From positions 1-64,000 of the forward strand of contig CAYNKA010000008.1 in NCBI GenBank assembly GCA_964397655.1: a stretch of DNA of 64,000 nt, given 5' to 3'. Each line of letters begins with the position of its first letter. The first letter of the stretch is position 1. Source of the DNA: CAYNKA01 sp964397655 (GTDB taxonomy: Bacteria; Spirochaetota; Spirochaetia; DTKZ01). A program made the translations under genes and the position numbers. The notes below the pieces were generated by a model, which ran no database searches, was not told where the DNA came from, and saw only the letters and a list, made by a program, of their open reading frames with translations. This document shows, in pieces, positions 43,169-51,827 of this stretch.

Positions 43169-43185
43169 GGTGGTTTTCAACCACC
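43169..43185. promoter_or_regulatory. Candidate enhancer site upstream of the xylF sigma54 promoter
   Basis: GGTGGTT-TTC-AACCACC is a perfect 7-bp inverted repeat, centred about 70-75 bp upstream of the -12 element. This is a usual distance for an NtrC-type activator site. The adjacent gene encodes just such an activator. A further CCACCACCAC run lies at about 43196-43205. Confidence 0.6.
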
Positions 43186-43283
43186 TGGCCGAAATCCACC
43201 ACCACGGCGCGGCTTCGACGCCGGGATTCTCGGCCTCGAAGCCCGCCCGGCTGCAGGGACGGAGGATCGCCGGGCAGGCGGCC

Positions 43284-44630
43284 TCAGGGCGCGAAACCGT
43301 ACTTCTGCATCCGGTAGCGCATCGTGTTCCGCGTTATGCCGAGCCGACGGGCCGCCTCCGAGACGTTACCTTCCGCCATATCCAGGGCCTCCTTCAACAT
43401 CCGCCGCTCGCTTGCGGCGAGGAGATCGTCGGACGCGGCTCCGTTGTCGCCGGACAGGGCGGGGTCGCGGAGCTCGGCTGGCAGGTCCTGGGCGCCGATC
43501 GACGGGCCGGTACAGAGCACGACGGCCCGTTCGATCACGTTCTTGAGTTCCCGGACGTTGCCGGGCCAGGGATAGGCGACGAAAAGGTCGATGAGTTCCT
43601 TCCCCGGCTTCTCGAGGGATTTGCCGAGCTCCCGGGAATACTTGTCGACGAAGTGCTCGACGAGAACGGGGATGTCCTCCGTGCGGTCGCGCAGGGGCGG
43701 GATGACCAGGGTGATCGCGTTGATCCGGTAGAAGAGGTCCTCGCGGAAACGGCCCTCCCTCACCATGAGCCTGAGGTCCCTGTTCGTAGCGCAGAGGATG
43801 CGTACGTCCACCCGTCGTACCGAGCTCGAGCCGAGGGGCTCGTAGGTCTTGTTCTCCAGGAGCCGCAGGAGCTTCGGCTGGATGGCGGGAGGGAGGTCCC
43901 CGATCTCGTCGAAGAAGAGCGTCCCGCCCGAGGCGAGCTCCACCTTTCCCTTCCGGTCCCTGGCCGCTCCGGTGAAGGCCCCCTTCATGTAGCCGAAGAG
44001 CTCGCTCTCGAGCAGGCTTTCCGGCACGGCCGGACAGTTGACCGAGACGTAGGGCTTCCTCTCCCCGTCCCCGCCCGAATAGTAGAGGTGGAGGGTCCGG
44101 GCCGCGATCTCCTTGCCGGTCCCGCTCTCGCCCGTGATGAGCACGGGGGTCGGCGCCGGGCCGGCCTTCCTCAGGAGTTCCGCGACCTTCGCCATGGCCT
44201 CGGAGCGGTAGACGAGCGTCTCCTCGCCCAGGCTCGCCCTGAGCCTCTGGTTCTCGTCCTGGAGGCTCTCGATCCTGCAGAGCCGGGACACCGCCTCGAG
44301 GATGATCTCCTTGGTGAAGGGCTTCGTTATCACGTCCACCGCTCCCAGCTTCATCGCCTCCACCGCCTTCTCGACCGTGCCGTAGGCGGTGATGAGGACG
44401 AAGGGAACGGCGAACGACCTCCGCTGGAGTTCCTTGAGGAGCTCGATGCCGTCCATGTCCGGCATCTTGAGGTCCGAGACCACCACGTCTACCCGGTCGC
44501 CTCCGGAAAAGAGGCCAAGCGCCTCCCTCCCGCTCCGGGCGGTCACGGTCTCGTACCCCGAGTTGCGGAACAGCATCTCCAGCACGGTGAGCATGTTTTC
44601 TTCGTCGTCTACGAGCAGAATCCTTCGCAT
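43284..44630 (-). CDS. Sigma54-dependent response regulator (NtrC/AtoC type)
   Basis: The 448-residue protein has a receiver domain (RILLVDDEENMLTVLEMLF, phospho-acceptor Asp in VVVSDLKMPDMDGIELL), an AAA+ domain with Walker A GESGTGKEIAARTL, the sigma54-contact motif MKGAFTGAARDRKG and Walker B GTLFFDEIGDLPPA, and a C-terminal Fis-type HTH (NVSEAARRLGITRNTMRYRMQKYG-type). It activates sigma54 promoters when phosphorylated by its partner kinase. The kinase gene ends 10 bases upstream, and the xylF sigma54 promoter follows downstream, so xylFGH is its likely target. Confidence 0.95.
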   Translation of the reverse strand: MRRILLVDDEENMLTVLEMLFRNSGYETVTARSGREALGLFSGGDRVDVVVSDLKMPDMDGIELLKELQRRSFAVPFVLITAYGTVEKAVEAMKLGAVDVITKPFTKEIILEAVSRLCRIESLQDENQRLRASLGEETLVYRSEAMAKVAELLRKAGPAPTPVLITGESGTGKEIAARTLHLYYSGGDGERKPYVSVNCPAVPESLLESELFGYMKGAFTGAARDRKGKVELASGGTLFFDEIGDLPPAIQPKLLRLLENKTYEPLGSSSVRRVDVRILCATNRDLRLMVREGRFREDLFYRINAITLVIPPLRDRTEDIPVLVEHFVDKYSRELGKSLEKPGKELIDLFVAYPWPGNVRELKNVIERAVVLCTGPSIGAQDLPAELRDPALSGDNGAASDDLLAASERRMLKEALDMAEGNVSEAARRLGITRNTMRYRMQKYGFAP

Positions 44631-44640
44631 TCGTTCCTTC

Positions 44641-46719
44641 CTACAAGGTCATCCTGAAGGTCGTCCCCTCGCCCTCGGCCGAGGCGAACTCCAGGCTGCC
44701 TCCGTGGCATTCGACGATCCGCTTGGCTATGGAAAGACCGAGGCCCGTACCCCTGGTCTTCGTGGTGAAGAACGGATTGAATATGTTCTTCCTGACCTCT
44801 GGCGGCATGCCCGGCCCGCGGTCGCGGACCTCGATGACGAGCCTGCCCTCGGAGAGCCCGGCCGCCACCCCGACGCGGCTCCCCGGCCGGGAGACCTCGA
44901 GCGCGTTCATGACGAGGTTCGAGAGCGCTTCCCGGATCAGCGAGGCGTCCAGGGGATAGCCGTCCGGTCCATCGCCGAAAACCAGATCGAGCCCCACCTC
45001 GGGGAAGCGCTCGAGCGGGAGGAAGGAGACCGCCTTCTCGACGAAGGCCCGGACGTCGCAGGGTTCCTTCCTCACGGTGAGGGGCCGGGTGAAGTCGAGG
45101 AAGCAGGAGACCACGGCCCCGAGCGAATCGATTTCGTCGATGATCATCCTCGCGAGCTTGGCCGCCCCCGGATCGGGCAGGGAGGAGTCCCGGAGCATCT
45201 CGGCCGAGACCTTCATGATCGCGAGGGGGGTCCTGATCTGGTGCGCGACGCCCGCCACCATCTCGCCGATCGCCGCCATGCGGGAGGAGAGCGCGAGCTT
45301 CTGCTCGAGGCTCCGCTCCCTCGTCACGTCCACGAGCACGGCGAGCACGCCGATCCTCACGTTGTCCTCGGAGCTGAACGGGTTCACCGCGAGCGAGAGG
45401 CTCCGCTTCTCGCCCTCCCCGTCGGCGATCACGATTTCGCGGAAGGCGGTGTACTCCCCGCGGTCGAGGGCCGCACGCGCCGCGGCGGTCACTTCGTCGG
45501 GCAGGGAAAGCTCCTCGAGTCCGCGTCCGGAGGAGATCCCGTCCGCCGCGAGCGAGAGGATCTCCGGGAACCTCGGATTGAAGCCCGAGACCCTTCCCTC
45601 GAGGTCGAGGGTGAGTATCCCGGCGGGCACGTTCGCGAGGATGAGGGCGTTGTACCTGCCGAGCTCGACGATCCTCCGCTCGCGCTCCCTGAGGCTCTCG
45701 GTCATGTGCTCGAAGGCCTTGGCGAGGTCGCCGAACTCGTCCTCGGTCCTCCTGTCGATGGTGTGGTCGAGGTCGCCTTCGGCAACCCGCTTGACCCCGT
45801 CCATGAACTGGACGAGAGGGACCATGAAGGTGACGCGGTAGAAGACTCCGGCGAGGATGGCCGCGAGGACGATGACCAGGAAGAGGAAGATCAGGGCGAA
45901 CGCGTTGTACTGCCTGAGGAGACCGAGGTAGAAACCCGTGTCGAGGAACGAATAGGCGTAGAGGTCGGGCTGGGAGGGGATGATCGCGGCACGGTAGACG
46001 AATGAACCCACGTGGCCGGACACGTCGGACTGCGAGGTCATGGGTTTGCGGTAGTAGTTGGCGAGGATGTGGATGGTGACCGAATCGGGGAGTCCGGTGC
46101 TCGCGAAGGCCTGGTTCCTCAAGGAGAGCATGACGCGGGCCCCGGTCGCCGACTCCAGGGGACGGAGGAAGGTGTTGTCGAGGTGCACGGCCGCCGCGAG
46201 GTAACCGACTACGGTCTTCTCCCTGAGCACCGGGGACAGGCACCAGAGGTAGAGGCGGTTCTCGGCGTTGAGGAAGAAGACCGGCGTGCCCTCGAGGAAA
46301 TTCCGCACCATGCGGTTCTCCCTCGCGAGGCCGACGACCCAGGGTTCCCCGCTCGAGGCGACGACCGACGAATCCTCCCGGAGCACGCAGAGGGCCCCTA
46401 TCTTCATGGGGAGCCGGTACACGGTGAGCTCCTGCTTGAGCAGGTTCGCCAGGCCGAAGTCGGTGTAGTCGATGACCTTCTTCTGCCCCGCGAGCAGGCT
46501 CGTCTTCACCTTCACGTCGCGGATGACGTCGTCGATGTAGGCGGCCACGGCGGAGACCGTCCCGCTCATGCGGTTCTCGAAGGACTCCCGGCTCGACCGG
46601 GATACGATGATCGATACGCCCGCGATGGTGACGATCCCCTGGAAGACCACGAGGAGGAGGAAGGCCAGGATGACCCGCACCGCGATCTTCGAAGTCCGGA
46701 AGAAGTATCCCCTTTTCAC
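44641..46719 (-). CDS. Sensor histidine kinase (Cache-like, HAMP, PAS, HisKA, HATPase)
   Basis: The 692-residue kinase has a span near 11-37 and a large periplasmic region (about 38-265). A second span (about 270-295) precedes a HAMP domain, and a PAS domain follows (YNALILANVPAGILTLDLEG). The HisKA has MAAIGEMVAGVAHQIRTPLA with the phospho-acceptor His. The HATPase carries NLVMNALEVSRPG and VRDRGPGMPPEVRKNIFNPF. The GTG start at 46719 overlaps the binding-protein stop (GTGA). It phosphorylates the sigma54 activator encoded downstream. Its ligand may be presented by the coupled binding protein. Confidence 0.94.
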   Translation of the reverse strand: MKRGYFFRTSKIAVRVILAFLLLVVFQGIVTIAGVSIIVSRSSRESFENRMSGTVSAVAAYIDDVIRDVKVKTSLLAGQKKVIDYTDFGLANLLKQELTVYRLPMKIGALCVLREDSSVVASSGEPWVVGLARENRMVRNFLEGTPVFFLNAENRLYLWCLSPVLREKTVVGYLAAAVHLDNTFLRPLESATGARVMLSLRNQAFASTGLPDSVTIHILANYYRKPMTSQSDVSGHVGSFVYRAAIIPSQPDLYAYSFLDTGFYLGLLRQYNAFALIFLFLVIVLAAILAGVFYRVTFMVPLVQFMDGVKRVAEGDLDHTIDRRTEDEFGDLAKAFEHMTESLRERERRIVELGRYNALILANVPAGILTLDLEGRVSGFNPRFPEILSLAADGISSGRGLEELSLPDEVTAAARAALDRGEYTAFREIVIADGEGEKRSLSLAVNPFSSEDNVRIGVLAVLVDVTRERSLEQKLALSSRMAAIGEMVAGVAHQIRTPLAIMKVSAEMLRDSSLPDPGAAKLARMIIDEIDSLGAVVSCFLDFTRPLTVRKEPCDVRAFVEKAVSFLPLERFPEVGLDLVFGDGPDGYPLDASLIREALSNLVMNALEVSRPGSRVGVAAGLSEGRLVIEVRDRGPGMPPEVRKNIFNPFFTTKTRGTGLGLSIAKRIVECHGGSLEFASAEGEGTTFRMTL

Positions 46720-47972
46720 GATCCGAGCCTCTCGACGAGCCGCTGCGCCTCGTCCAGGGCCTCACGCGGCCCCTTCTTCTTCCTGAGCGCCTGGGACAGG
46801 GCGTCCTGGAGGATGGAGCTGAACGTGCGGTATTCGGGATGGTTCGGCCTGTTGCGCACGCCCTCGAGCTGCCTGAGCTTCACCCCGATGTCGGGGTCGA
46901 GTTCGCCGATCCTCGGATCCTTCCAGACCGACTTCCAGACCGGGAGCTCGCTCAGGTGCTCCCGCTGGAACTCCGGCGACGCGAGAAAGCGGATGAAGTC
47001 CCAGGCCTCCTTCTTCTTCCCGCTGTTGCGCGCCACGGAAAGCCCCTGGAAGCCGCTCACCGTGCTTTCGGCCGGACCGTTCCGCGGGTCGAAGACCGGG
47101 ATCGGGGCAACGACCATGCGGGCCTTGGAATAGGGGAAGGCCTTGAGGAATCGGAGGAGAAAGGTCCAGTTCGTCGTGAAGGCGGCGTCGCCGTTCAGGA
47201 AGACTTCGGAGGCGAAGAGCTCGTCGCTCTCGAGCGAGTAGGGATTCATGAGGCCGCGGTCGAGAAGCGAGACCATGAATTCCAGGGCCCGCTTCGAGGC
47301 CTCTCCGTTCACCTTCGGGCGCCCGTCCGGACCGGAAAGCGAGCCGCCGAAGGCCCCGGTCATCCAGGTGAACTCGCAGACGAGCACCTCCTGCGTCTTC
47401 CAAGAATCGAAGAGCGGGTATTTCAGCAGTCCCTTCCGCTTCACCGTCTCGGCGGCGGCGACGAGTTCCCGGAGGCCGGAAGGGACTTCCTTCACGCCCG
47501 CCTCGTCGAGGATGTCCCGGTTCGCGAAGAGGAGCTGCATGTTGGCGAGGAAGGGGAAGGACCAGAGCTCGCCTCGGTACGTGAAGGCCGAGGAGATCTC
47601 GTCGGAGACACCGGAACGGATTTCTCTGGCGTACGAGGCGGGGACCGGCTCGATGAGCTTCCTCTTCACGAAGTCGGCTATCCAGATGAGATCCGTGAGC
47701 ACGACGTCGTACGCGGCCGACTCCCCGGCGGACGAGGCTACGATCGCTTCGTACATGGCCTCGTATTCGAGGAAGGAGACCCTCACCCTCCTTCCGCTCA
47801 CCCTATGGTAGGCTTCCGCGCGGCTTTGGATGTCCTCCGGCTGGTACCCGGCCTGGGCCATGTAGAGGAAGGACAGCTCCTCCTCAGCCCCGGCGTACGC
47901 CGCGGAGACCAGCGCAAAGAATAGCATCGAAATGCCGACGATCCGGTTCGGACCTGTCCTCTTCGCTCTCAT
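46716..47972 (-). CDS. Extracellular solute-binding protein (family 1), probable sensor partner
   Basis: The 418-residue periplasmic protein has a signal peptide (about 1-28, ending AAYAG) and the family-1 sugar-binding pattern: YDVVLTDLIWIADFVKRKLIEP, FPFLANMQLLFANRDILDEAGV, AAFTTNWTFLLRFLKAFP and KKKEAWDFIRFLASPEFQREH. Such proteins usually feed an ABC importer, but here no permease is encoded; the gene is coupled to a histidine kinase instead. A role in presenting a sugar to the kinase is inferred. The start is placed at 47972. Confidence 0.88.
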   Translation of the reverse strand: MRAKRTGPNRIVGISMLFFALVSAAYAGAEEELSFLYMAQAGYQPEDIQSRAEAYHRVSGRRVRVSFLEYEAMYEAIVASSAGESAAYDVVLTDLIWIADFVKRKLIEPVPASYAREIRSGVSDEISSAFTYRGELWSFPFLANMQLLFANRDILDEAGVKEVPSGLRELVAAAETVKRKGLLKYPLFDSWKTQEVLVCEFTWMTGAFGGSLSGPDGRPKVNGEASKRALEFMVSLLDRGLMNPYSLESDELFASEVFLNGDAAFTTNWTFLLRFLKAFPYSKARMVVAPIPVFDPRNGPAESTVSGFQGLSVARNSGKKKEAWDFIRFLASPEFQREHLSELPVWKSVWKDPRIGELDPDIGVKLRQLEGVRNRPNHPEYRTFSSILQDALSQALRKKKGPREALDEAQRLVERLGS

Positions 47973-47982
47973 CAGAAAGGAG

Positions 47983-48011
47983 ATTATAAGTCCATTTTCG
48001 CGGCGGCACAA
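47983..48011 (-). promoter_or_regulatory. Promoter of the binding protein-kinase-regulator operon, near-leaderless
   Basis: Leftward, TTGTGC (48011-48006), 17 bp, TATAAT (47988-47983), then 10 bases to ATG 47972. The predicted leader is about 3-4 bases, too short for a ribosome-binding site. Confidence 0.6.
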
Positions 48012-48106
48012 CAGAAATCCGGCGGTCGGAAATCCGGAGGCCGCATCCGGGGCCTCCGTTTGGGGCGCGACGGAACGGGCATGGTCCTTTCGGCCGCGGC
48101 GCGGTT

Positions 48107-49606
48107 CTAGACCAGGCGGAGCAGGCGTCTGATCCTGCCGGGCTGGGCCCAGTTCATGGTGCCCGGCCGGCCGAGCGAGAGGAGGTAGGGCTCGACCCCT
48201 GCCGAGGACAGGCGGCCGGCCGCCGCCTCGCAGGCTTCGCGCGACCTGAAGGGCATGTAGCACTGGAGGGCCTGGTTCGCCTGCCACCTCCCGGAAAAGA
48301 CCTTCGGCGCGAAACGTTTCCTGCCGTAGGCCTCCCACGCGATCTTGTGGGGGAAAAAACAGTAGGGGCCGACCCCGAGGAGGGCCCAGGGGAAGCCGCG
48401 CTCGATCCAGGAGTTGACGAGGACCCCCTTCCGCGCGGCGAGCCGCTCCCGGTGCCGGCCGAGATAATCCCGGAGCGCGGGGTCACGCTCGACCTCCTCG
48501 GGGGCGAGGGGCTTCCCGTCTTCGCGATAAGGAAGAAAAACCCACCGCCTCGGCTCGGGTGCGCTCTCCGAGAAATTGCCGGCGGTTATGCAGGGGAAGA
48601 CGAATTCTTCGGGCAGGACGGCCTCGTTGCCGGCGGCGTTGGACAGTCGAAGAAGGCCCCCGCCCGCGGACTCCGCCGCGTCGAAGAAGAAGAGGTCGTT
48701 CGCCCCCGAGGTGTTCACCCCCTGGCGAGGGACCGACTCGCGGGGAACCTCGACCGGCTCCGGCGCCCGGACCAAAAGGCCCGCTGATCCGCCTTCCGAG
48801 CCGACGCTCCAGGGCGCGGCCGCGTCGTGGAGAGGTCCCGCGGCGGCCCGCTCCCAGGAACCGCCGAACGTCCAATACTCCACGGGATAGGACTGGGCCT
48901 CGTCGCGCCGGAGGCGGACGACCCCGCAGCGCGTCGACACCTCGGGGAAGGCTCCCGTGCCTTCGAGGTCGTAGACCGCGTCCACCCGATAGCGGACGCC
49001 CTTGGAGACGAAGGAGCGGAAAAGAGAGTTCGCGCCCTCGCCGAAGAAAAGCGAAAGCGGAAGGAAGAATACCGCTTCGCCCCCGGGAAGGAGGTTCTCG
49101 ACCACGGTCTTGGCCACGACGAGGCCAGCGATGTCGGCCCGGGATTTGCCGAGGAGCACGTTCCTCCCGGATGCGACGAGTCCGTACTCGACGAATTTCT
49201 CGCGGATGAAGGGTTTGTAGGTATCCGGCAGGCCGGCGAAGGTCTCCCAAGGAGGGTTGCCGAACAGCAGGTCGGCGCGCGGCCCGTTCTCCAGGGCGAA
49301 GATGTCGGCCGCCGTGAAGTTGCGATCGGGCGGGGCTATCCCGTAGCGCGCCGCGATCCTCGCGAGGAACGCGTCCCGGTGCCCGTCCCTGAGCTCGACT
49401 CCGAAGAGCCGTTCCACGGGAAGTTCGGCGGGCGCGAGGCCCCGTTCCAGACCGCCGGCGACGAGGGCCTCGAGCAGGGCGCCGTCGCCCATGGTCGGGT
49501 CGAGGACCGAGGCTCCCGCGAGCCATTTGTCGAGGAGGCCGAACCTCGAGGCGGCCCAGCGCCCCCATGCGAGAGGGGTGAAAACCTCGCCGATCCGGCC
49601 TTCCAT
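48107..49606 (-). CDS. Eco57I-like N6-adenine DNA methyltransferase, orphan
   Basis: The 499-residue protein has SAM motif I (ASVLDPTMGDGALLEALVAGG), an Eco57I-type NPPW catalytic motif (DLLFGNPPWETFAG), and a C-terminal half resembling a target-recognition domain (GVGPYCFFPHKIAWEAYGRKRF, FSGRWQANQALQCYMPF). It is like the modification part of type IIG enzymes but has no nuclease motif and no neighbour endonuclease. It could methylate the host genome for regulation or protection. ATG at 49606 fits the N-terminus EGRIGEVFTPLAWGRW and lies 18 bases after the lysS stop. Confidence 0.82.
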   Translation of the reverse strand: MEGRIGEVFTPLAWGRWAASRFGLLDKWLAGASVLDPTMGDGALLEALVAGGLERGLAPAELPVERLFGVELRDGHRDAFLARIAARYGIAPPDRNFTAADIFALENGPRADLLFGNPPWETFAGLPDTYKPFIREKFVEYGLVASGRNVLLGKSRADIAGLVVAKTVVENLLPGGEAVFFLPLSLFFGEGANSLFRSFVSKGVRYRVDAVYDLEGTGAFPEVSTRCGVVRLRRDEAQSYPVEYWTFGGSWERAAAGPLHDAAAPWSVGSEGGSAGLLVRAPEPVEVPRESVPRQGVNTSGANDLFFFDAAESAGGGLLRLSNAAGNEAVLPEEFVFPCITAGNFSESAPEPRRWVFLPYREDGKPLAPEEVERDPALRDYLGRHRERLAARKGVLVNSWIERGFPWALLGVGPYCFFPHKIAWEAYGRKRFAPKVFSGRWQANQALQCYMPFRSREACEAAAGRLSSAGVEPYLLSLGRPGTMNWAQPGRIRRLLRLV

Positions 49607-49623
49607 GGTTCCGCCTTCGGGAA

Positions 49624-51204
49624 TCAGTACTTCCTGAGGATGTCCAGGATGCGTTCCTTGCCCACGGTGAGAATGAAGCTCGCAAGCCTCGGCCCGCGCT
49701 CCTTGCCCACGAGGGCGCGGTAGATCTCGGGGAAGAAGGCCTTGGGCTCGATCCCCGCGTGATGGCATACGTCGTAGATCGCCTCGCCCAGGGTCTTCTC
49801 GTCCATGGACTCGAACCTCGCGTCGATGACCGAGGCGAGCTCGCGGATCGCGGTCCTGGCCCGCTCGTCCACGTCGACCGGAGCGTCCGCCGGCTTCCTG
49901 AGCGAGAAGCGGAAGTCCTCGGGCGCGAACTTTGAGATCCAGTTCCAGGCGCAGGTCGCCCTGGCCCTCATCCTGCCGCGCTGGTCGCTCTCAAGGCCTT
50001 CGAGCTGGTCCAGGGTCTTCTCTATGTCGCCGCCGGCGATCTGGAGCAGGTTGCAGAGGTGGCGGAAGGGGACCTGGAAAGGCATGCGATCCGGAACCTT
50101 GTCCACCTGGGAAAGCTCGTAGATCCGTTTTTCCTTCTCCTTGCGCTTCTCGTCGGCCTCCTCGACTCCCCAGTAGATCCTCTCGGTCTTGTCGTAGTCC
50201 TCGTAGATCTTGATCGCGTCCAGGTCGAAGGAGATGGCGAATTCGGTGTTCGGCCTCGTGCCCGCGAAGAGGTACCGGGCTATCTCGGGCGTATAGACCT
50301 CGAGCACGTCCTTGAGGTCGATGACCTCGCCCGAGGACGAGGAGATCTTGCCTCCCCTGCCCTTGATGCTGATGAAGTCGTATTGAAAGGAAACCGGGGC
50401 CTCGGTCCCGTAGATGCGCCGGACGACCTCGCGGGCGGTGTCGAAGGAGCCGCCCTCGGAGTGGTGGTCCTTGCCCGCGGGTTCGAAGTCGACCTTCTCG
50501 TATGCCCAGCGCATCGGCCAGTCCACGCGCCACGGGAGCTTCGCCGTCGCCGTGGTCCTGAGGTCCACGGTTTCGTGCCGCTTGCAGGAATCGCACCGGT
50601 ACTCGATGCCGTAGGCACCGTCCCAGGAGAGGACTTCCGTGGTGTCCTTGTTGCAGCCCGCGCAGAACACGGAAATCGGCCACCAGTCGTCGTCGAGGGT
50701 CTCGGTGCGGAACTTGTCGAGGATCTCGCGGATCTCGGCCTTCTTCTCGAGGGCCGTCTTCATCTGTTCGGCGTAGAGCGATTCGCGGTACCGCTTCGCC
50801 TGGTAGAGATATTCGGGGAAGATGCCGACCTTGTGGAGCTCACTCTCCACGTCCACCTCGTGATGGCGGGCGTAGCTCTCTTCTTTTTCGAAAGGATCGG
50901 GCACCAGGGTGATGGGCCAGCGGAGGTGCTTGGCGAGCATCTCCTGGTTCGGCATGTTCTTCGGCACCTTGCGGAAGACGTCGTAGTCGTCCCATGAGTA
51001 GATGAAACGGACCTTCTTCCCCATTTCCCGCAGGGCCCGGACGACGAGATCCACGGAGATGATTTCACGAAAGTTCCCTATATGGACCGTGCCCGAGGGA
51101 GTTATCCCCGAAGCGCAGACGTAGACTTCCTTTTCGCCCTTCTCGCGGATGATTTTAGCGGCATTTATGTCCGCCCAGTGGCTGAGTACGGGTTGTTCAT
51201 TCAT
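49624..51204 (-). CDS. lysS: Lysyl-tRNA synthetase, class I
   Basis: The 526-residue enzyme is of the archaeal class I type, not the usual bacterial class II. It has the HIGH-like motif SGTVHIGNFREI near residue 40, the KMSKS-like GGKISSSSGEVIDLKD, a zinc-ribbon-like CAGC and CDSCK pair, and an anticodon-binding helical C-terminus. It charges tRNA-Lys. Class I LysRS in bacteria is known from spirochaetes and a few other groups, which supports the taxonomic inference. The methyltransferase gene follows closely. The start codon stands right behind a TATAAT box. Confidence 0.97.
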   Translation of the reverse strand: MNEQPVLSHWADINAAKIIREKGEKEVYVCASGITPSGTVHIGNFREIISVDLVVRALREMGKKVRFIYSWDDYDVFRKVPKNMPNQEMLAKHLRWPITLVPDPFEKEESYARHHEVDVESELHKVGIFPEYLYQAKRYRESLYAEQMKTALEKKAEIREILDKFRTETLDDDWWPISVFCAGCNKDTTEVLSWDGAYGIEYRCDSCKRHETVDLRTTATAKLPWRVDWPMRWAYEKVDFEPAGKDHHSEGGSFDTAREVVRRIYGTEAPVSFQYDFISIKGRGGKISSSSGEVIDLKDVLEVYTPEIARYLFAGTRPNTEFAISFDLDAIKIYEDYDKTERIYWGVEEADEKRKEKEKRIYELSQVDKVPDRMPFQVPFRHLCNLLQIAGGDIEKTLDQLEGLESDQRGRMRARATCAWNWISKFAPEDFRFSLRKPADAPVDVDERARTAIRELASVIDARFESMDEKTLGEAIYDVCHHAGIEPKAFFPEIYRALVGKERGPRLASFILTVGKERILDILRKY

Positions 51205-51213
51205 ATGACGAGC

Positions 51214-51242
51214 ATTATATAAAAAAAAGCAAAAGAATGGAA
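51214..51242 (-). promoter_or_regulatory. Promoter of lysS, near-leaderless
   Basis: Leftward, TTCCAT (51242-51237), 17 bp, TATAAT (51219-51214), then 9 bases to ATG 51204. The -10 box is perfect and the -35 weak. No ribosome-binding site fits in the few transcribed bases before ATG. Confidence 0.5.
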
Positions 51243-51251
51243 TATCGGAAC

Positions 51252-51360
51252 GGTGAACCGCAATTTTTTCCGGCGGTCAACCAAGACAAGCAATTAGCTC
51301 ATCGCAAAGACGCGATGAGAATTATCCGTGAGTTGAAGCCTCCAAAAATCGCGGTTCACC
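51252..51360 (+). other. Long-range stem enclosing the first repeat hairpin
   Basis: GGTGAACCGC (51252-51261), with the following A/T bases, is complementary to the end of the conserved block in repeat copy 1 (AAAAAT, mismatch, GCGGTTCACC, to 51360). The stem has about 16 pairs with one mismatch and encloses the 8-bp hairpin at 51299-51320. It is found only with copy 1. Confidence 0.5.
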
Positions 51361-51408
51361 TTCCAAATAACTACGTTTTTTCATATATGCTCGGAGGGAA
51401 AAGGGCAA
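51273..51408 (+). repeat. 136-bp direct repeat, copy 1
   Basis: This block is identical over 136 bp to 51521-51656. It contains the hairpin CTCATCGC-AAAGAC-GCGATGAG and is AT-richer than the chromosome around it. The frame through it can be read as a peptide (RKDAMRIIRELKPPK). No transposase or coding family is recognised. The 739-base region 51205-51943 consists of these repeats, a diverged third unit and the promoter of the downstream importer. Confidence 0.9.
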
Positions 51409-51520
51409 GCGGAGTCCTGCGGGATCGGCCCCGTCCTCTCCATGCGGCCTATCACTTTCGGAATTTCTTCAGCGCATACATGACCGAACAACCGAAAGGG
51501 GGAACTTGTATAAAAAAGAT

Positions 51521-51656
51521 GCGGTCAACCAAGACAAGCAATTAGCTCATCGCAAAGACGCGATGAGAATTATCCGTGAGTTGAAGCCTCCAAAAATCGC
51601 GGTTCACCTTCCAAATAACTACGTTTTTTCATATATGCTCGGAGGGAAAAGGGCAA
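51521..51656 (+). repeat. 136-bp direct repeat, copy 2
   Basis: Perfect copy of 51273-51408, 248 bp further on. The 112 bp between the copies are unrelated to the repeat. The upstream strand that pairs with copy 1 is missing here, so only the inner hairpin is shared. Confidence 0.9.
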
Positions 51657-51673
51657 CCGGAGCCAGGGATCAG

Positions 51674-51738
51674 GCTCGTTGTGCAGACGCAACGAGATGG
51701 ATCCGTGAGTCAAAGCCCTCTAAAAACGCCTTGCGCCC
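51674..51738 (+). repeat. Diverged third repeat unit with a covarying hairpin
   Basis: This segment aligns with the core of the 136-bp repeat: GACGC, ATCCGTGAGT, AAGCC and AAAA are kept in order. Its hairpin is CTCGTTGT-GCAGAC-GCAACGAG. Compared with CTCATCGC/GCGATGAG, two pairs change on both sides (A-T to G-C and C-G to T-A) and one becomes a wobble, so pairing is preserved while sequence changes. The reading frame is also kept in register with the copies. Confidence 0.7.
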
Positions 51739-51827
51739 CTATCAATGTCGGATTCCACCCCTTCGGTGTTCGGACACTGAGATCATACGAGAGGAACAAT
51801 CGGGATGGGGAAGCTGATAAAAAAAAG

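Noticed and set aside
51273..51656. CRISPR array
   Set aside because: The repeats are 136 bp with only two full copies and a 112-bp interval, there are no cas genes, and CRISPR repeats are 21-48 bp with many short spacers.
51237..51817. Two overlapping reading frames of about 102 codons across the repeats as protein-coding genes
   Set aside because: They overlap each other in the repeat, lack ribosome-binding sites and known families, and the hairpin covariation favours RNA or a palindromic element. The preserved frame is noted in the finding as an open alternative.
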